DNA of 9,134 nt. Origin: an uncultured Christensenellaceae bacterium. Its GTDB lineage: Bacteria; Bacillota; Clostridia; Christensenellales; Pumilibacteraceae. Under the pieces are notes generated by a model that saw only the letters and a list, made by a program, of their open reading frames with translations, was not told the DNA's origin and did not search any database. The stretch covers positions 1-9,134 of the forward strand of contig CAJUQF010000083.1 in assembly GCA_910588315.1 (NCBI GenBank), read 5' to 3'. This document shows, one piece after another, positions 1 through 7,121 of this stretch; the stretch's first letter is position 1, and every line of letters starts with the position of its first letter. The position numbers and the translations under genes are program-made.

Positions 1-2
1 AA

Positions 3-1112
3 AGTACGCCCGTTCTCGGCAAAGTGTATTTCAGAAAGAGCGCGTCGGGAGTTTTCGAACCGATACCAAAAGACGCCGCGGCAGCGATCGACGGTTATAT
101 AAACGGCGCGGTGCCGAAAGATACGTCGTCGGACGCAGGCGAGCTTATCGCCGGCGAACTCGTGGGCGACGTACTCAACGCCGCGGGAAATCTTTTCGAG
201 ACCGATGATGCGGCGGAATACTTGGTGTTCGGTAAAAACTATGCCGACAAGATAGAAAAAATGCTGTTGCTGCTTGCTACGAGCGACGAGAAAGAACTCG
301 AATGCACGCACGTCGCGGTACTCGGCATATCGCACGTCGAGTGGCAGAACTTCGCATATTCGGTTTATAAAAACGGATACGAACTGCTCAAGATCGTCGT
401 AGGGCTGAATAACTCGATAGGAATATATTGCGTCGGGTGCAACCGCTCCGGAGTTGCGCTTGTCGACAACAACAACGTGCTTTTCGACGATCCGGAGTAC
501 GACGGCGCGTACGTTCTCGATTTCGGCGCGGAACAGCTCGGACTGAACGACGGGGACATGGAGATCATACGCGCGCACGCGAGACTGAGCGAACATCTTA
601 TGACGGTGTCGTGCCGCGACAATCCGAGAAACGGCGACTGCTCGCGCATCATCTGCGCGTCGCAGGCGGTCGAGTATGAATCCGGCGGCGTAAAACTCAG
701 ACGGTGCAAGACCTGCCCGTATCCGGAAGTCGTTTATCGCGATATATTCGATTGCAACGATTCGGAATACGCGCTCACGCGTTCGCTCGGACTGGACGAA
801 CAGGGATTCAGGCTCACGCACGAGAATACGAGCGTGTGTACGTGCTGCGGCAGGACGTTCGTTTCCGCGCGCGGCGAACGGTTATGCAAGCTTTGCGCTC
901 GGACAGAGTTCACCGAAGAAGGCAAAAAGCTGTACAAAAAGTACGCCAAAATGCTTTCGCCGGCAGTGCGATTCAAACACTTGTTATCGAAAAAATGCGT
1001 GAGAGAGGACAACAACATGATCGTGTTCGAACTTGACAGAGACAGATACGTATTCGATAAACTCGGTGCGTGCGAGTATGGGGTTATAGAGTCTCCGAAA
1101 ACAGTCAAGTGA
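3..1112 (+). CDS. Cysteine-rich zinc-ribbon protein, 5' partial
   Basis: The reading frame is open to the left edge (S-T-P-V-L-G-K before the GTG at 24), so the true start probably lies outside the window and the GTG is probably an internal valine. It ends at TGA 1110-1112. Counting the GTG at 24 as residue 1, the visible protein has about 362 residues and no membrane helix. Cysteines cluster in the second half: C136/C139, C206/C211 with C228/C231, and a clear four-cysteine zinc ribbon C272/C275 with C288/C291, after which comes a helical, lysine-rich stretch. The first 130 residues look like a mixed alpha/beta region that I do not recognise. A metal-binding, protein-protein or nucleic-acid-binding role is plausible from the ribbons, but no catalytic motif is visible. 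The zinc ribbon recalls the one at the start of the gene at 4473, so the two may be adaptors of the same system. Function unknown. Confidence 0.85.
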   Translation, partial: STPVLGKVYFRKSASGVFEPIPKDAAAAIDGYINGAVPKDTSSDAGELIAGELVGDVLNAAGNLFETDDAAEYLVFGKNYADKIEKMLLLLATSDEKELECTHVAVLGISHVEWQNFAYSVYKNGYELLKIVVGLNNSIGIYCVGCNRSGVALVDNNNVLFDDPEYDGAYVLDFGAEQLGLNDGDMEIIRAHARLSEHLMTVSCRDNPRNGDCSRIICASQAVEYESGGVKLRRCKTCPYPEVVYRDIFDCNDSEYALTRSLGLDEQGFRLTHENTSVCTCCGRTFVSARGERLCKLCARTEFTEEGKKLYKKYAKMLSPAVRFKHLLSKKCVREDNNMIVFELDRDRYVFDKLGACEYGVIESPKTVK

Positions 1113-1113
1113 C

Positions 1114-1241
1114 CCCGAACGCGCATTCATCGCGGGATACGGGCTACGTGCGACATAGTGGTTCGGTCACGTAGGTGTAACTACGCTCCCTTCACCACTA
1201 CGCCGCCTGTTGCCCGTCTGCCGCGCGACTGCGCGTTCGGG
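1114..1241. repeat. Long imperfect inverted repeat / structured intergenic element
   Basis: The outermost arms are a perfect 12-base pair match: 1114-1125 (CCCGAACGCGCA) with 1230-1241. Nested inside are further matching arms: 1130-1134 with 1224-1228, 1139-1144 with 1212-1217, 1156-1162 with 1194-1200, and 1170-1174 with 1181-1185. They are separated by small bulges and together form one long interrupted stem. A competing hairpin is possible between 1144-1150 and 1168-1174 (CTACGTG/CACGTAG), which cannot form together with the innermost stem. No T-tract follows, so it is not a standard intrinsic terminator. It begins two bases after the stop of the upstream gene. It could be a structured RNA in the leader of the downstream operon, a MITE-like intergenic repeat, or a processing or termination signal. 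No target-site duplication is evident at the ends. Confidence 0.7.
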
Positions 1242-1302
1242 CATTGGTTCTACGGACTGCCAAACGTATTGCAACAACATAACCATTAAGACATTCATCT
1301 CT

Positions 1303-1310
1303 AAAAGGAG
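1303..1310 (+). promoter_or_regulatory. Ribosome binding site with long spacer
   Basis: AAAAGGAG precedes the ATG at 1325 by 14 bases, longer than the usual 5-9. The frame has a stop at 1280-1282 and no other ATG, GTG or TTG between it and 1325, so the start is nevertheless well fixed. I see no convincing -35/-10 pair between 1242 and 1302. Confidence 0.7.
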
Positions 1311-1324
1311 TTTACGATAAAACA

Positions 1325-4300
1325 ATGAAGAGAAATCCGCGCTCTCCGGTAACGGAAATGCTTTTATCCAAATATAAAATATGGCTGATCGTCGGACTTA
1401 CGGCCATGGCGGTCGCGGATATAGCCGCGTGCATTTGGCTGTGGACGTTCGGCGCATATGTGCAGTATTATATCGTGCCGCTGTTGCTCGGTATAGCGAG
1501 CGGACTGTTTATAATGTTTGCCGTGTTTTCCAACATGCGGTTTAAATACGCGCGCAACACGTTCATCGTATTTTTCGTCGCAGGTGCCGCGGCATTTGCG
1601 GCTTGGATGATCACGACGCTTACGAGCGAAACGGTGTTTACGTCTGTAATGATGTGGTTGACGTTCGCACTGCACGCCGTAGGACTTATCGCGGCGCTCG
1701 TTACGTATCTGTTTGCGGCGCGGTGCGTACGTTGCGGCGAAACCGTTCAAACTGTCGTTCCCGTGGCAGCGGCGGCGGTTTGCGCGATCGTTTGCGTAGT
1801 TTATGTAGTATTGATGATATGCGGCGGTTGCTTCGGGCAGGGCGGTACACGTCCGCTTACATACGAGATAACGAATGACGGCGCGGTCGTGACGGGAGTA
1901 GCCGGCAAACGCGGCGACGAGATAGTCGTGCCGCACGAGTTCGACGGGCATAAGGTTTCCACCGTGTCGGCGGAGGTGTTCAGAGCGCCGGGCGTTAAGC
2001 GCGTAAAGCTCGAGTGCGATCCCGACGTAGATTTCCGTGACGTAAATAAATTGAATACCGCGCACGGCTCGATCGAAATTTACGCCAAGCGTAATAACGT
2101 CGACGCGTTCAAGCGCAAGCTTTACGATCTGTATGAATCGGGCGTGTATAAAGCATTGGATATGGCTAACAGACTGCGCCCCGCTGATATGGGAGGCGAC
2201 GTGTTCGTCACATTCTCGTACGATCCCGAGTCTTACGCATATGTCGACGGTAACGTTCTGTCGACTTGGTTCGGGCGGCGCGGCGACGTGTTCGAGATAT
2301 CGGACGGCGAGATAGCCGAGTATACGAAACATACCGACATAAGATCGGACGCGGATCTTGTGTGGAGTTATAATTTCGGCGGGAGTATAATGAATCCGCT
2401 CGTATCGAACGGAGTCAATATCATCGGCATGCCTATCGACAAGAGTTGTAAAGAAGTGCCGATCGATTTCCAAAAGATATACAAAATATTGCCCGGAGCC
2501 GGCAACGACGGTAAGTGCGACACGAGCAAGCTGTTCGATTATACCATGAGCGGCGAAAATAAACTCGATTACAAACTCACTGTCGCGTCGACTGCCGACG
2601 AACTGATGACGCCGTTCGAACGCGAAGGTTTTTCGCTGGTGTGGAGTCGTGAAGTTAACGGCTTAAGATATCCGTTGACGTCGCTTACGGAGTATCTCGA
2701 AAACGGTGCGGCGGCGGATACCGTCATTATAGACCCGTTATGGACGCTTAACAAGCCAGAAGTGCGGCTCGTGCCGAGCGGCATAAACGAGGGCGCGGTA
2801 ACGTACGGCGATAAATTCGGCTTTACTGCCGAAGTGACGCATGATCTCGGCGAAAAACTTCGTTACAAATATAAATGGAGCGCACCCGGCGCGTCCGGGA
2901 ATGCGTCGATAACGGCAGGGACCGATGTGTTCGACATATCCGCGGCGCAACCGAACGATACGGGGGTATATTCGCTTACAGTCACGGCCATGTCGGATAG
3001 TGTAACGACGCTCACGGCGCAAAATGTTGCAACGGCTACGGTAAAAGTCGATAAACGCGCGCTTTCCATAGAATGGCAGGACCCTGCCGACAGCGTTTAC
3101 GACGGCAAACAAAAGACCGTTGCAGCGACTATAGTCGGCGCGCTCGAGTACGACAACGTTGCGCTCAAAAAAAGCGTGTTCGCTCATAGCGACGCCGGAT
3201 ATTATTCCGATCGCGTCGAATTGCTCGAAGCGTTTGCGGACAGATATGAAATTGTATCGGGCGCGAGTCATGATCTGACTATACTTCCTCGTACCGTCGA
3301 CGTCGTCTGGAGTAACGATTCTCCGGTGTACAACGGCAATACTCAGATGCCGACGGCTACGGCTGCGGGGGTCAACGGCGATAATTTGGAATTGAGCGTA
3401 TCCGGCAGCCGCAGGGACGCGGGACGTACCACTGCGAGCGTAACCGCATTAAGCGTAAATTACGTCGTATCGGATTCGACAAAGACGCACGAGTTTGTTA
3501 TTTTACCCATGCCGATAAACGTCGTTTGGGAGAATACGGAGTTTACATATAACGGCGGCGAGCAGTTGCCGAATGCGAGCGCAACCGGCGTAAACGGCGA
3601 GCGCGTAATGCTTGCGGTCTCCGGCGGACAGACCGATGTCGGCGAAAACTACACCGCGACTGCTACTTGCACGGACGGCAATTACGAGATATCTTCAGGC
3701 GCTGCACAGCGTTTTTCGATAACACCCAAGAGTGTGCAAGTAGTGTGGTCGAAACCGAATCTCGTTTATAACGGCGCGGAGCAGGCGCCGAGAGCCGCCG
3801 CTCAGGGCATAGGGACATATATGGTGCCTATATCGCTTTCAGGCGTCGGTACGAACGCCGGCACGTATACCGTTACGGCGACGAGCGGCGACGAAAACTA
3901 TACTTTAAAAGGAGAGACGGAAAGGACGTATACGATCTCGCCGCGCGAAGCGAACGTCGTTTGGAGCAGCGAGAGACTTGTATATAACGGCAGGGAACAA
4001 GCGCCTTCGGTAAAGGTCACCGGAGTGAACGGCGCGGCGATAGCGTCCACGGTAACGGGCGCGGGCAAAAATGCGGGCAATTACGAAGCCGCGGTATCGA
4101 TATCCGACGGGAACTATACGATAAGCTATGCGGACGCGACAAAAAAATTCACTATAGAAAAAAAGAACGTAACCGTTGTTATCAATCCCGTAACGATAGA
4201 ATACGGACAGCCGCTTCCCGCATTTACGGGCGGCGTGCAAGGTTTTATCCCCGGCGACGAATGTGAAATAGAATATTATATCGATCAAGAAAATGATGAA

Positions 4301-4417
4301 AATGGCTTTATTCCCGTCGGGATTTATGATATAATGATACGGAACCCCGAAGGCGGTAATTATACTTTCACGGCTTTCGGCGGAAGATTGACGGTCAAAC
4401 CTGCGGAGCAGTCCTGA
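1325..4417 (+). CDS. Five-helix membrane protein with large extracellular Ig/MBG-repeat region
   Basis: A 1030-residue protein. Five hydrophobic segments lie at about 18-40, 43-68, 78-100, 104-131 and 143-169. The basic N-terminus and the basic loop at 70-77 fit an inside N-terminus, which puts everything after residue 170 outside the cell. A CxxC pair (C134/C137) sits in the predicted cytosolic loop before the fifth helix. Outside, residues 177-230 resemble the start of a BspA-type leucine-rich repeat (LRR_5) region. Residues 235-470 are unrecognised. Residues 476-577 look Ig-like, with a D-T-G-V-Y-S motif near 545. Residues 578-1025 are six MBG-type repeats with a V-V-W-S...V-Y-N-G-x-x-Q-x-P signature. 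There is no LPXTG or other wall-sorting signal, so anchoring is through the N-terminal helices. MBG and Ig-like repeats usually act as stalks or binding modules on bacterial surfaces. It is probably the first gene of the operon running to 9049 and could be the membrane or surface anchor of that system. Binding target unknown. Confidence 0.92.
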   Translation: MKRNPRSPVTEMLLSKYKIWLIVGLTAMAVADIAACIWLWTFGAYVQYYIVPLLLGIASGLFIMFAVFSNMRFKYARNTFIVFFVAGAAAFAAWMITTLTSETVFTSVMMWLTFALHAVGLIAALVTYLFAARCVRCGETVQTVVPVAAAAVCAIVCVVYVVLMICGGCFGQGGTRPLTYEITNDGAVVTGVAGKRGDEIVVPHEFDGHKVSTVSAEVFRAPGVKRVKLECDPDVDFRDVNKLNTAHGSIEIYAKRNNVDAFKRKLYDLYESGVYKALDMANRLRPADMGGDVFVTFSYDPESYAYVDGNVLSTWFGRRGDVFEISDGEIAEYTKHTDIRSDADLVWSYNFGGSIMNPLVSNGVNIIGMPIDKSCKEVPIDFQKIYKILPGAGNDGKCDTSKLFDYTMSGENKLDYKLTVASTADELMTPFEREGFSLVWSREVNGLRYPLTSLTEYLENGAAADTVIIDPLWTLNKPEVRLVPSGINEGAVTYGDKFGFTAEVTHDLGEKLRYKYKWSAPGASGNASITAGTDVFDISAAQPNDTGVYSLTVTAMSDSVTTLTAQNVATATVKVDKRALSIEWQDPADSVYDGKQKTVAATIVGALEYDNVALKKSVFAHSDAGYYSDRVELLEAFADRYEIVSGASHDLTILPRTVDVVWSNDSPVYNGNTQMPTATAAGVNGDNLELSVSGSRRDAGRTTASVTALSVNYVVSDSTKTHEFVILPMPINVVWENTEFTYNGGEQLPNASATGVNGERVMLAVSGGQTDVGENYTATATCTDGNYEISSGAAQRFSITPKSVQVVWSKPNLVYNGAEQAPRAAAQGIGTYMVPISLSGVGTNAGTYTVTATSGDENYTLKGETERTYTISPREANVVWSSERLVYNGREQAPSVKVTGVNGAAIASTVTGAGKNAGNYEAAVSISDGNYTISYADATKKFTIEKKNVTVVINPVTIEYGQPLPAFTGGVQGFIPGDECEIEYYIDQENDENGFIPVGIYDIMIRNPEGGNYTFTAFGGRLTVKPAEQS
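3056..4399 (+). repeat. Six tandem MBG-type repeats inside the surface protein
   Basis: Protein-level tandem repeats. The first (residues 578-655) is divergent, with I-E-W-Q and V-Y-D-G. The following ones start at residues 655, 728, 801, 873 and 946, a spacing of 73, 73, 72 and 73. Each contains V-V-W near its start (V-V-I in the last), then in the middle four Y-N-G with a downstream Gln-x-Pro, a G-V-N-G or similar turn, and a closing tyrosine-containing strand such as G-N-Y. The last repeat is divergent (V-V-I, E-Y-G-Q-P-L-P). DNA identity between copies is only moderate, concentrated at the codons for the Y-N-G motif (for example around 3329), so these are old duplications and not a recent expansion. 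Confidence 0.88.
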
Positions 4418-4449
4418 AAGTATGCCGTATGCTTTTACTGAGTTTTACG

Positions 4450-4457
4450 AAAAGGAG
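4450..4457 (+). promoter_or_regulatory. Ribosome binding site with long spacer
   Basis: AAAAGGAG stands 15 bases before the ATG at 4473. An in-frame TAA at 4467-4469, only three bases before the ATG, rules out any upstream start, so the long spacer is real unless initiation uses a different signal. The spacer ends in ATAAGCA, close to the ATAAAACA before the ATG at 1325. Confidence 0.7.
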
Positions 4458-4472
4458 ACACGGACATAAGCA

Positions 4473-5543
4473 ATGATTTGCGGATATTGTAAAAAACAGA
4501 TAGCGCGTCCGCTCGAGCTTTTTAACGGCGACTGGGCGTGTCCGCGGTGCAAAAAGGTATTGAACATCAAATCGATATCCGTTTGCGTCACGGAAGAGAA
4601 CGACGAGACGGCTAAGCTTGCGGAGCTGTGCTATCTGCGCGCGCTCAAAAGCTCGGAGAATAAACCCGCTTACGACCGCAATCTTTCTTCCGCAGTGGAG
4701 TATTGCCGGACCGCCGCGCGAATGGGTAATCCCAAAGCGCTCATACGGCTCGGATTTTTCTATGAAAACGGATACATGCCCGTAGGCGAAAAGGAGAGTC
4801 GCGCGCTCGCTGCGGAGTATTATAAATCGGTGTTTACCGGCAGTGTGCGCGTTGATATGAACACTCATGATCCCGATTACATAGACGGCGGTAAAAAACT
4901 GCAAAACGCGGCGGCAAGACTGTATCTCGAACTTATCAAAAAGCAAGCGGACGAAAGCACGTATCTTAAAGAAAAACAAAAGATAATGCTCAAAGGACTT
5001 TATGTTCCCGACGACAGCGACGTTTCCGTCGCCGCAGACAGCAGAGTGCAAAGTTTGTTCAAAGTGCTATCGTCGTGCGCGTCGGAAGAAAAATCACCGC
5101 TTTTCGGACTGCTTCGCGTGGAAGCGGACGAGCTCGGCAGCGTACTCGGCTATATCGACGATAATAAAAACAAACCGAAGATCGTCGAGTTGGCTAAAAA
5201 GATACGCATAGTTTTTTTTAATGCCGAAAACGGCACGTTCCAAACCGTCAAGACCGAAAACAATCTTATGGGGCTGGACAGGACAATGCCGTACTACCTG
5301 TACTTCTTTAATGAGATAGGCGTACACGATATATCCCGCCGCGCGTGCGTAAAGATAGCAAAGGCGCTCAAAAAGAGCAATGCGCTCGGCGAGTATGCGG
5401 GCGTCAAGCGTATGATCGGCGCGATAAGCAAGTCGTATAACGTCGATTACATATTCACAGAGGACGACGTACTGATGTATAAATCGCGTTTCGAAAGTTT
5501 CGAGCATGCGACAGGCGATCTTATCGACAGTATCGCCGAATAA
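4473..5543 (+). CDS. Zinc-ribbon and Sel1-repeat protein
   Basis: A 356-residue cytosolic protein. The N-terminus is a compact zinc ribbon: C3/C6 (C-G-Y-C) and C23/C26 (C-P-R-C). Residues about 68-122 match Sel1-like repeats: a helix with A-V-E-Y-C-R-T-A-A-R-M-G, then N-P-K-A-L-I-R-L-G-F-F-Y-E-N-G and a second helix with A-A-E-Y-Y-K. Sel1 repeats are TPR-like helical hairpins that serve as scaffolds for protein complexes. The remaining residues (about 130-356) are mostly helical and charged, with no motif I recognise. No membrane segment or signal peptide is visible. It lies 55 bases after the surface-protein gene and 33 bases before the next gene, so it is probably co-transcribed with both. 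The likely role is a scaffold or adaptor; this is inference from domain type. Confidence 0.92.
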   Translation: MICGYCKKQIARPLELFNGDWACPRCKKVLNIKSISVCVTEENDETAKLAELCYLRALKSSENKPAYDRNLSSAVEYCRTAARMGNPKALIRLGFFYENGYMPVGEKESRALAAEYYKSVFTGSVRVDMNTHDPDYIDGGKKLQNAAARLYLELIKKQADESTYLKEKQKIMLKGLYVPDDSDVSVAADSRVQSLFKVLSSCASEEKSPLFGLLRVEADELGSVLGYIDDNKNKPKIVELAKKIRIVFFNAENGTFQTVKTENNLMGLDRTMPYYLYFFNEIGVHDISRRACVKIAKALKKSNALGEYAGVKRMIGAISKSYNVDYIFTEDDVLMYKSRFESFEHATGDLIDSIAE

Positions 5544-5557
5544 ACGCAAATGAACTA

Positions 5558-5564
5558 TAAGGAG
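5558..5564 (+). promoter_or_regulatory. Ribosome binding site that decides the downstream start
   Basis: TAAGGAG lies downstream of the first in-frame ATG (5550) and 12 bases upstream of the ATG at 5577 (18 before the ATG at 5583). This makes 5577 the better start, because translation from 5550 would read through the binding site and has no Shine-Dalgarno sequence of its own. Confidence 0.7.
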
Positions 5565-5576
5565 AAAAACTCTATT

Positions 5577-7103
5577 ATGTCAATGACCGATCAAGTTAAG
5601 ACCATTCGAGAAGTCGCGGTCAAAAACGGCATAACGCTTAACAAGCGTTTTACCGATTCGTATCTCGGCGCGCATGCGATGTTCGAAGGTCCCGGCGCGC
5701 TTGCGGAGCGCATCGTCGCCGGCATGTGGGACATGTGCAGGCACGGAATAAACAACGGTTTCGACGGCACGGTAAGATCGTGCATGGACTCGCTGTCCGA
5801 TATAGTTGTAGCATTGTCCGAACTCGATGAAGGACAGGTGGGCAAGCTCACAAAGTATACGACCAAAGCCGACCTTATATTGCAAAAGGAATTCGAAGAG
5901 CGTAAGTCCGCGGTCAACGTTGCCGAACCCGTTTACGAATGTGTCAACTCGTGTTTGCGCGCGATCGATTCTTTGACGGAACTTCGCAAAAGCGGTAAAG
6001 GGTTTATGAATATCGACGGGGCGCAGTTCGAGCGATTGGAACAGAGCCGCGGTATCCTTAACGCGATAACAAGCACGCTCGACGGCGCGTTCGACACGAC
6101 GAGTAAGTCCGCTCAGCAAAACGCGGACGAGATGATAAAACTTCTAAAAGCATGGCGCAACGACGTGGTGCGACTGGTCGTCACGAGTGCGTCGATAGCC
6201 AATCTCGGCAAAGCCGCAGGCATTGCGGAGGAATGGGCAAAGCTGTCCGTAGGCGTGACGCGAAGAGACAGAGCAAAGGAAAAACACGCTTGGAGCGAGT
6301 CGGACGAGCTGTCTGTAATATCTGAAAGCCGAAATGCGCTCGAAATGCTCGATACTTTCATGCAGCGTATGGACAGCGAAAAGGCAGACATCGCCGCTGC
6401 CAAAGCGCGGCTTGCCGAGCGCGACAGGGAAAAGATCGTGCGCCGTGACGAGCTTAACGGCAGGCTGACGGAACTCGAAACGTTAAAAAACAAGATATTG
6501 GACGAGATAGCAAACGGCGCGGACGTCAAGCTTTGCAATCGCAGGATAAAAGAGATCAAGGCGACGATGGACGAAATTTATTTCGAGCTCGGCAAGCTCG
6601 ACGAAAAGGGTATGCCGGACTTTTTGAGCGCGGAGATAGAAAACCGCGAGAGTATTCATGCCGCGCTTTCGCGCATAACGGATATCCTCGGCGGAAGTAA
6701 GAACGATCTCGCGTTTCTTGCCGAGACCGTTCGCGACGTCGATTTCAATGCGCTCATAGACATGCTGGGCGGACGAATAAGCAAGAGCGGGCTTGCCGAC
6801 GCGTTAAAGAGCATAAATTACGTGTGTGCCGGTATATCCGAAAAGCTCGATACCATGGAACGCGCGAGAGAAGTGCTCAAGACCGAGACCAAGATCATCG
6901 GCGAAGTGTTGGGCGTGCGCACGCAGGACCGCGACAAAGTCATAGAAAAGATGCGCGCCGAGCGCAATGCGTTCGACGAGGAGCTGGACGACGAAGTATT
7001 GGCGGCGCTCAAAAACCGCAAGGCGGCGTCCGAGAAAAACGCCGTATCGACAGATCGCGAACGCCAAACGACGCATACGCCCGACGATAACGAGACGCAT
7101 TAA
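5577..7103 (+). CDS. Long helical/coiled-coil protein, possible ESCRT-III-like C-terminal half
   Basis: A protein of 508 residues from the ATG at 5577 (M-S-M-T-D-Q); an ATG at 5550 would add nine residues but leaves the Shine-Dalgarno inside the gene. It is soluble, with no membrane segment, and nearly all helical. The first 230 residues are a helical region I do not recognise. Residues about 246-341 form charged coiled-coil helices with a short N-G-A-D turn at about 313-316 that suggests a helical hairpin. Further amphipathic helices follow to about 440. Near the end is an acidic-hydrophobic segment (D-E-E-L-D-D-E-V-L-A-A-L-K-N-R-K), then a polar tail. The order of hairpin, shorter helices and acidic Leu-rich end recalls ESCRT-III (Snf7) proteins, but only as architecture; generic coiled coil remains possible. 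It sits 33 bases after the zinc-ribbon/Sel1 gene and 18 bases before the next helical gene, and probably works with the AAA ATPase at 7901. Confidence 0.9.
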   Translation: MSMTDQVKTIREVAVKNGITLNKRFTDSYLGAHAMFEGPGALAERIVAGMWDMCRHGINNGFDGTVRSCMDSLSDIVVALSELDEGQVGKLTKYTTKADLILQKEFEERKSAVNVAEPVYECVNSCLRAIDSLTELRKSGKGFMNIDGAQFERLEQSRGILNAITSTLDGAFDTTSKSAQQNADEMIKLLKAWRNDVVRLVVTSASIANLGKAAGIAEEWAKLSVGVTRRDRAKEKHAWSESDELSVISESRNALEMLDTFMQRMDSEKADIAAAKARLAERDREKIVRRDELNGRLTELETLKNKILDEIANGADVKLCNRRIKEIKATMDEIYFELGKLDEKGMPDFLSAEIENRESIHAALSRITDILGGSKNDLAFLAETVRDVDFNALIDMLGGRISKSGLADALKSINYVCAGISEKLDTMERAREVLKTETKIIGEVLGVRTQDRDKVIEKMRAERNAFDEELDDEVLAALKNRKAASEKNAVSTDRERQTTHTPDDNETH

Positions 7104-7121
7104 GTTTAAGGAGAAACGAAA

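Noticed and set aside
1114..1241. Integron attC site
   Set aside because: The element is a long imperfect palindrome between genes, but I could not find the conserved GTTRRRY / RYYYAAC core sites in the arms.
1114..1241. Intrinsic terminator of the upstream gene
   Set aside because: There is no run of T after the stem on the plus strand and no matching A-run on the left for the minus strand, and the stem is far longer and more interrupted than usual.
1364..2473. Long minus-strand open frame opposite the membrane protein (369 codons)
   Set aside because: The plus-strand gene has clear membrane helices and a coherent domain order. The antisense frame is His/Arg/Tyr-rich with no recognisable domain, as expected from the mirrored codon pattern.
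1325..4417. Cell-wall-anchored (sortase) surface adhesin
   Set aside because: No LPXTG-like motif, C-terminal membrane helix or basic tail follows the MBG repeats; anchoring is by the five N-terminal helices.
5550..5576. Upstream ATG at 5550 as start of the long helical protein
   Set aside because: The Shine-Dalgarno TAAGGAG (5558-5564) lies inside this extension and points to the ATG at 5577.
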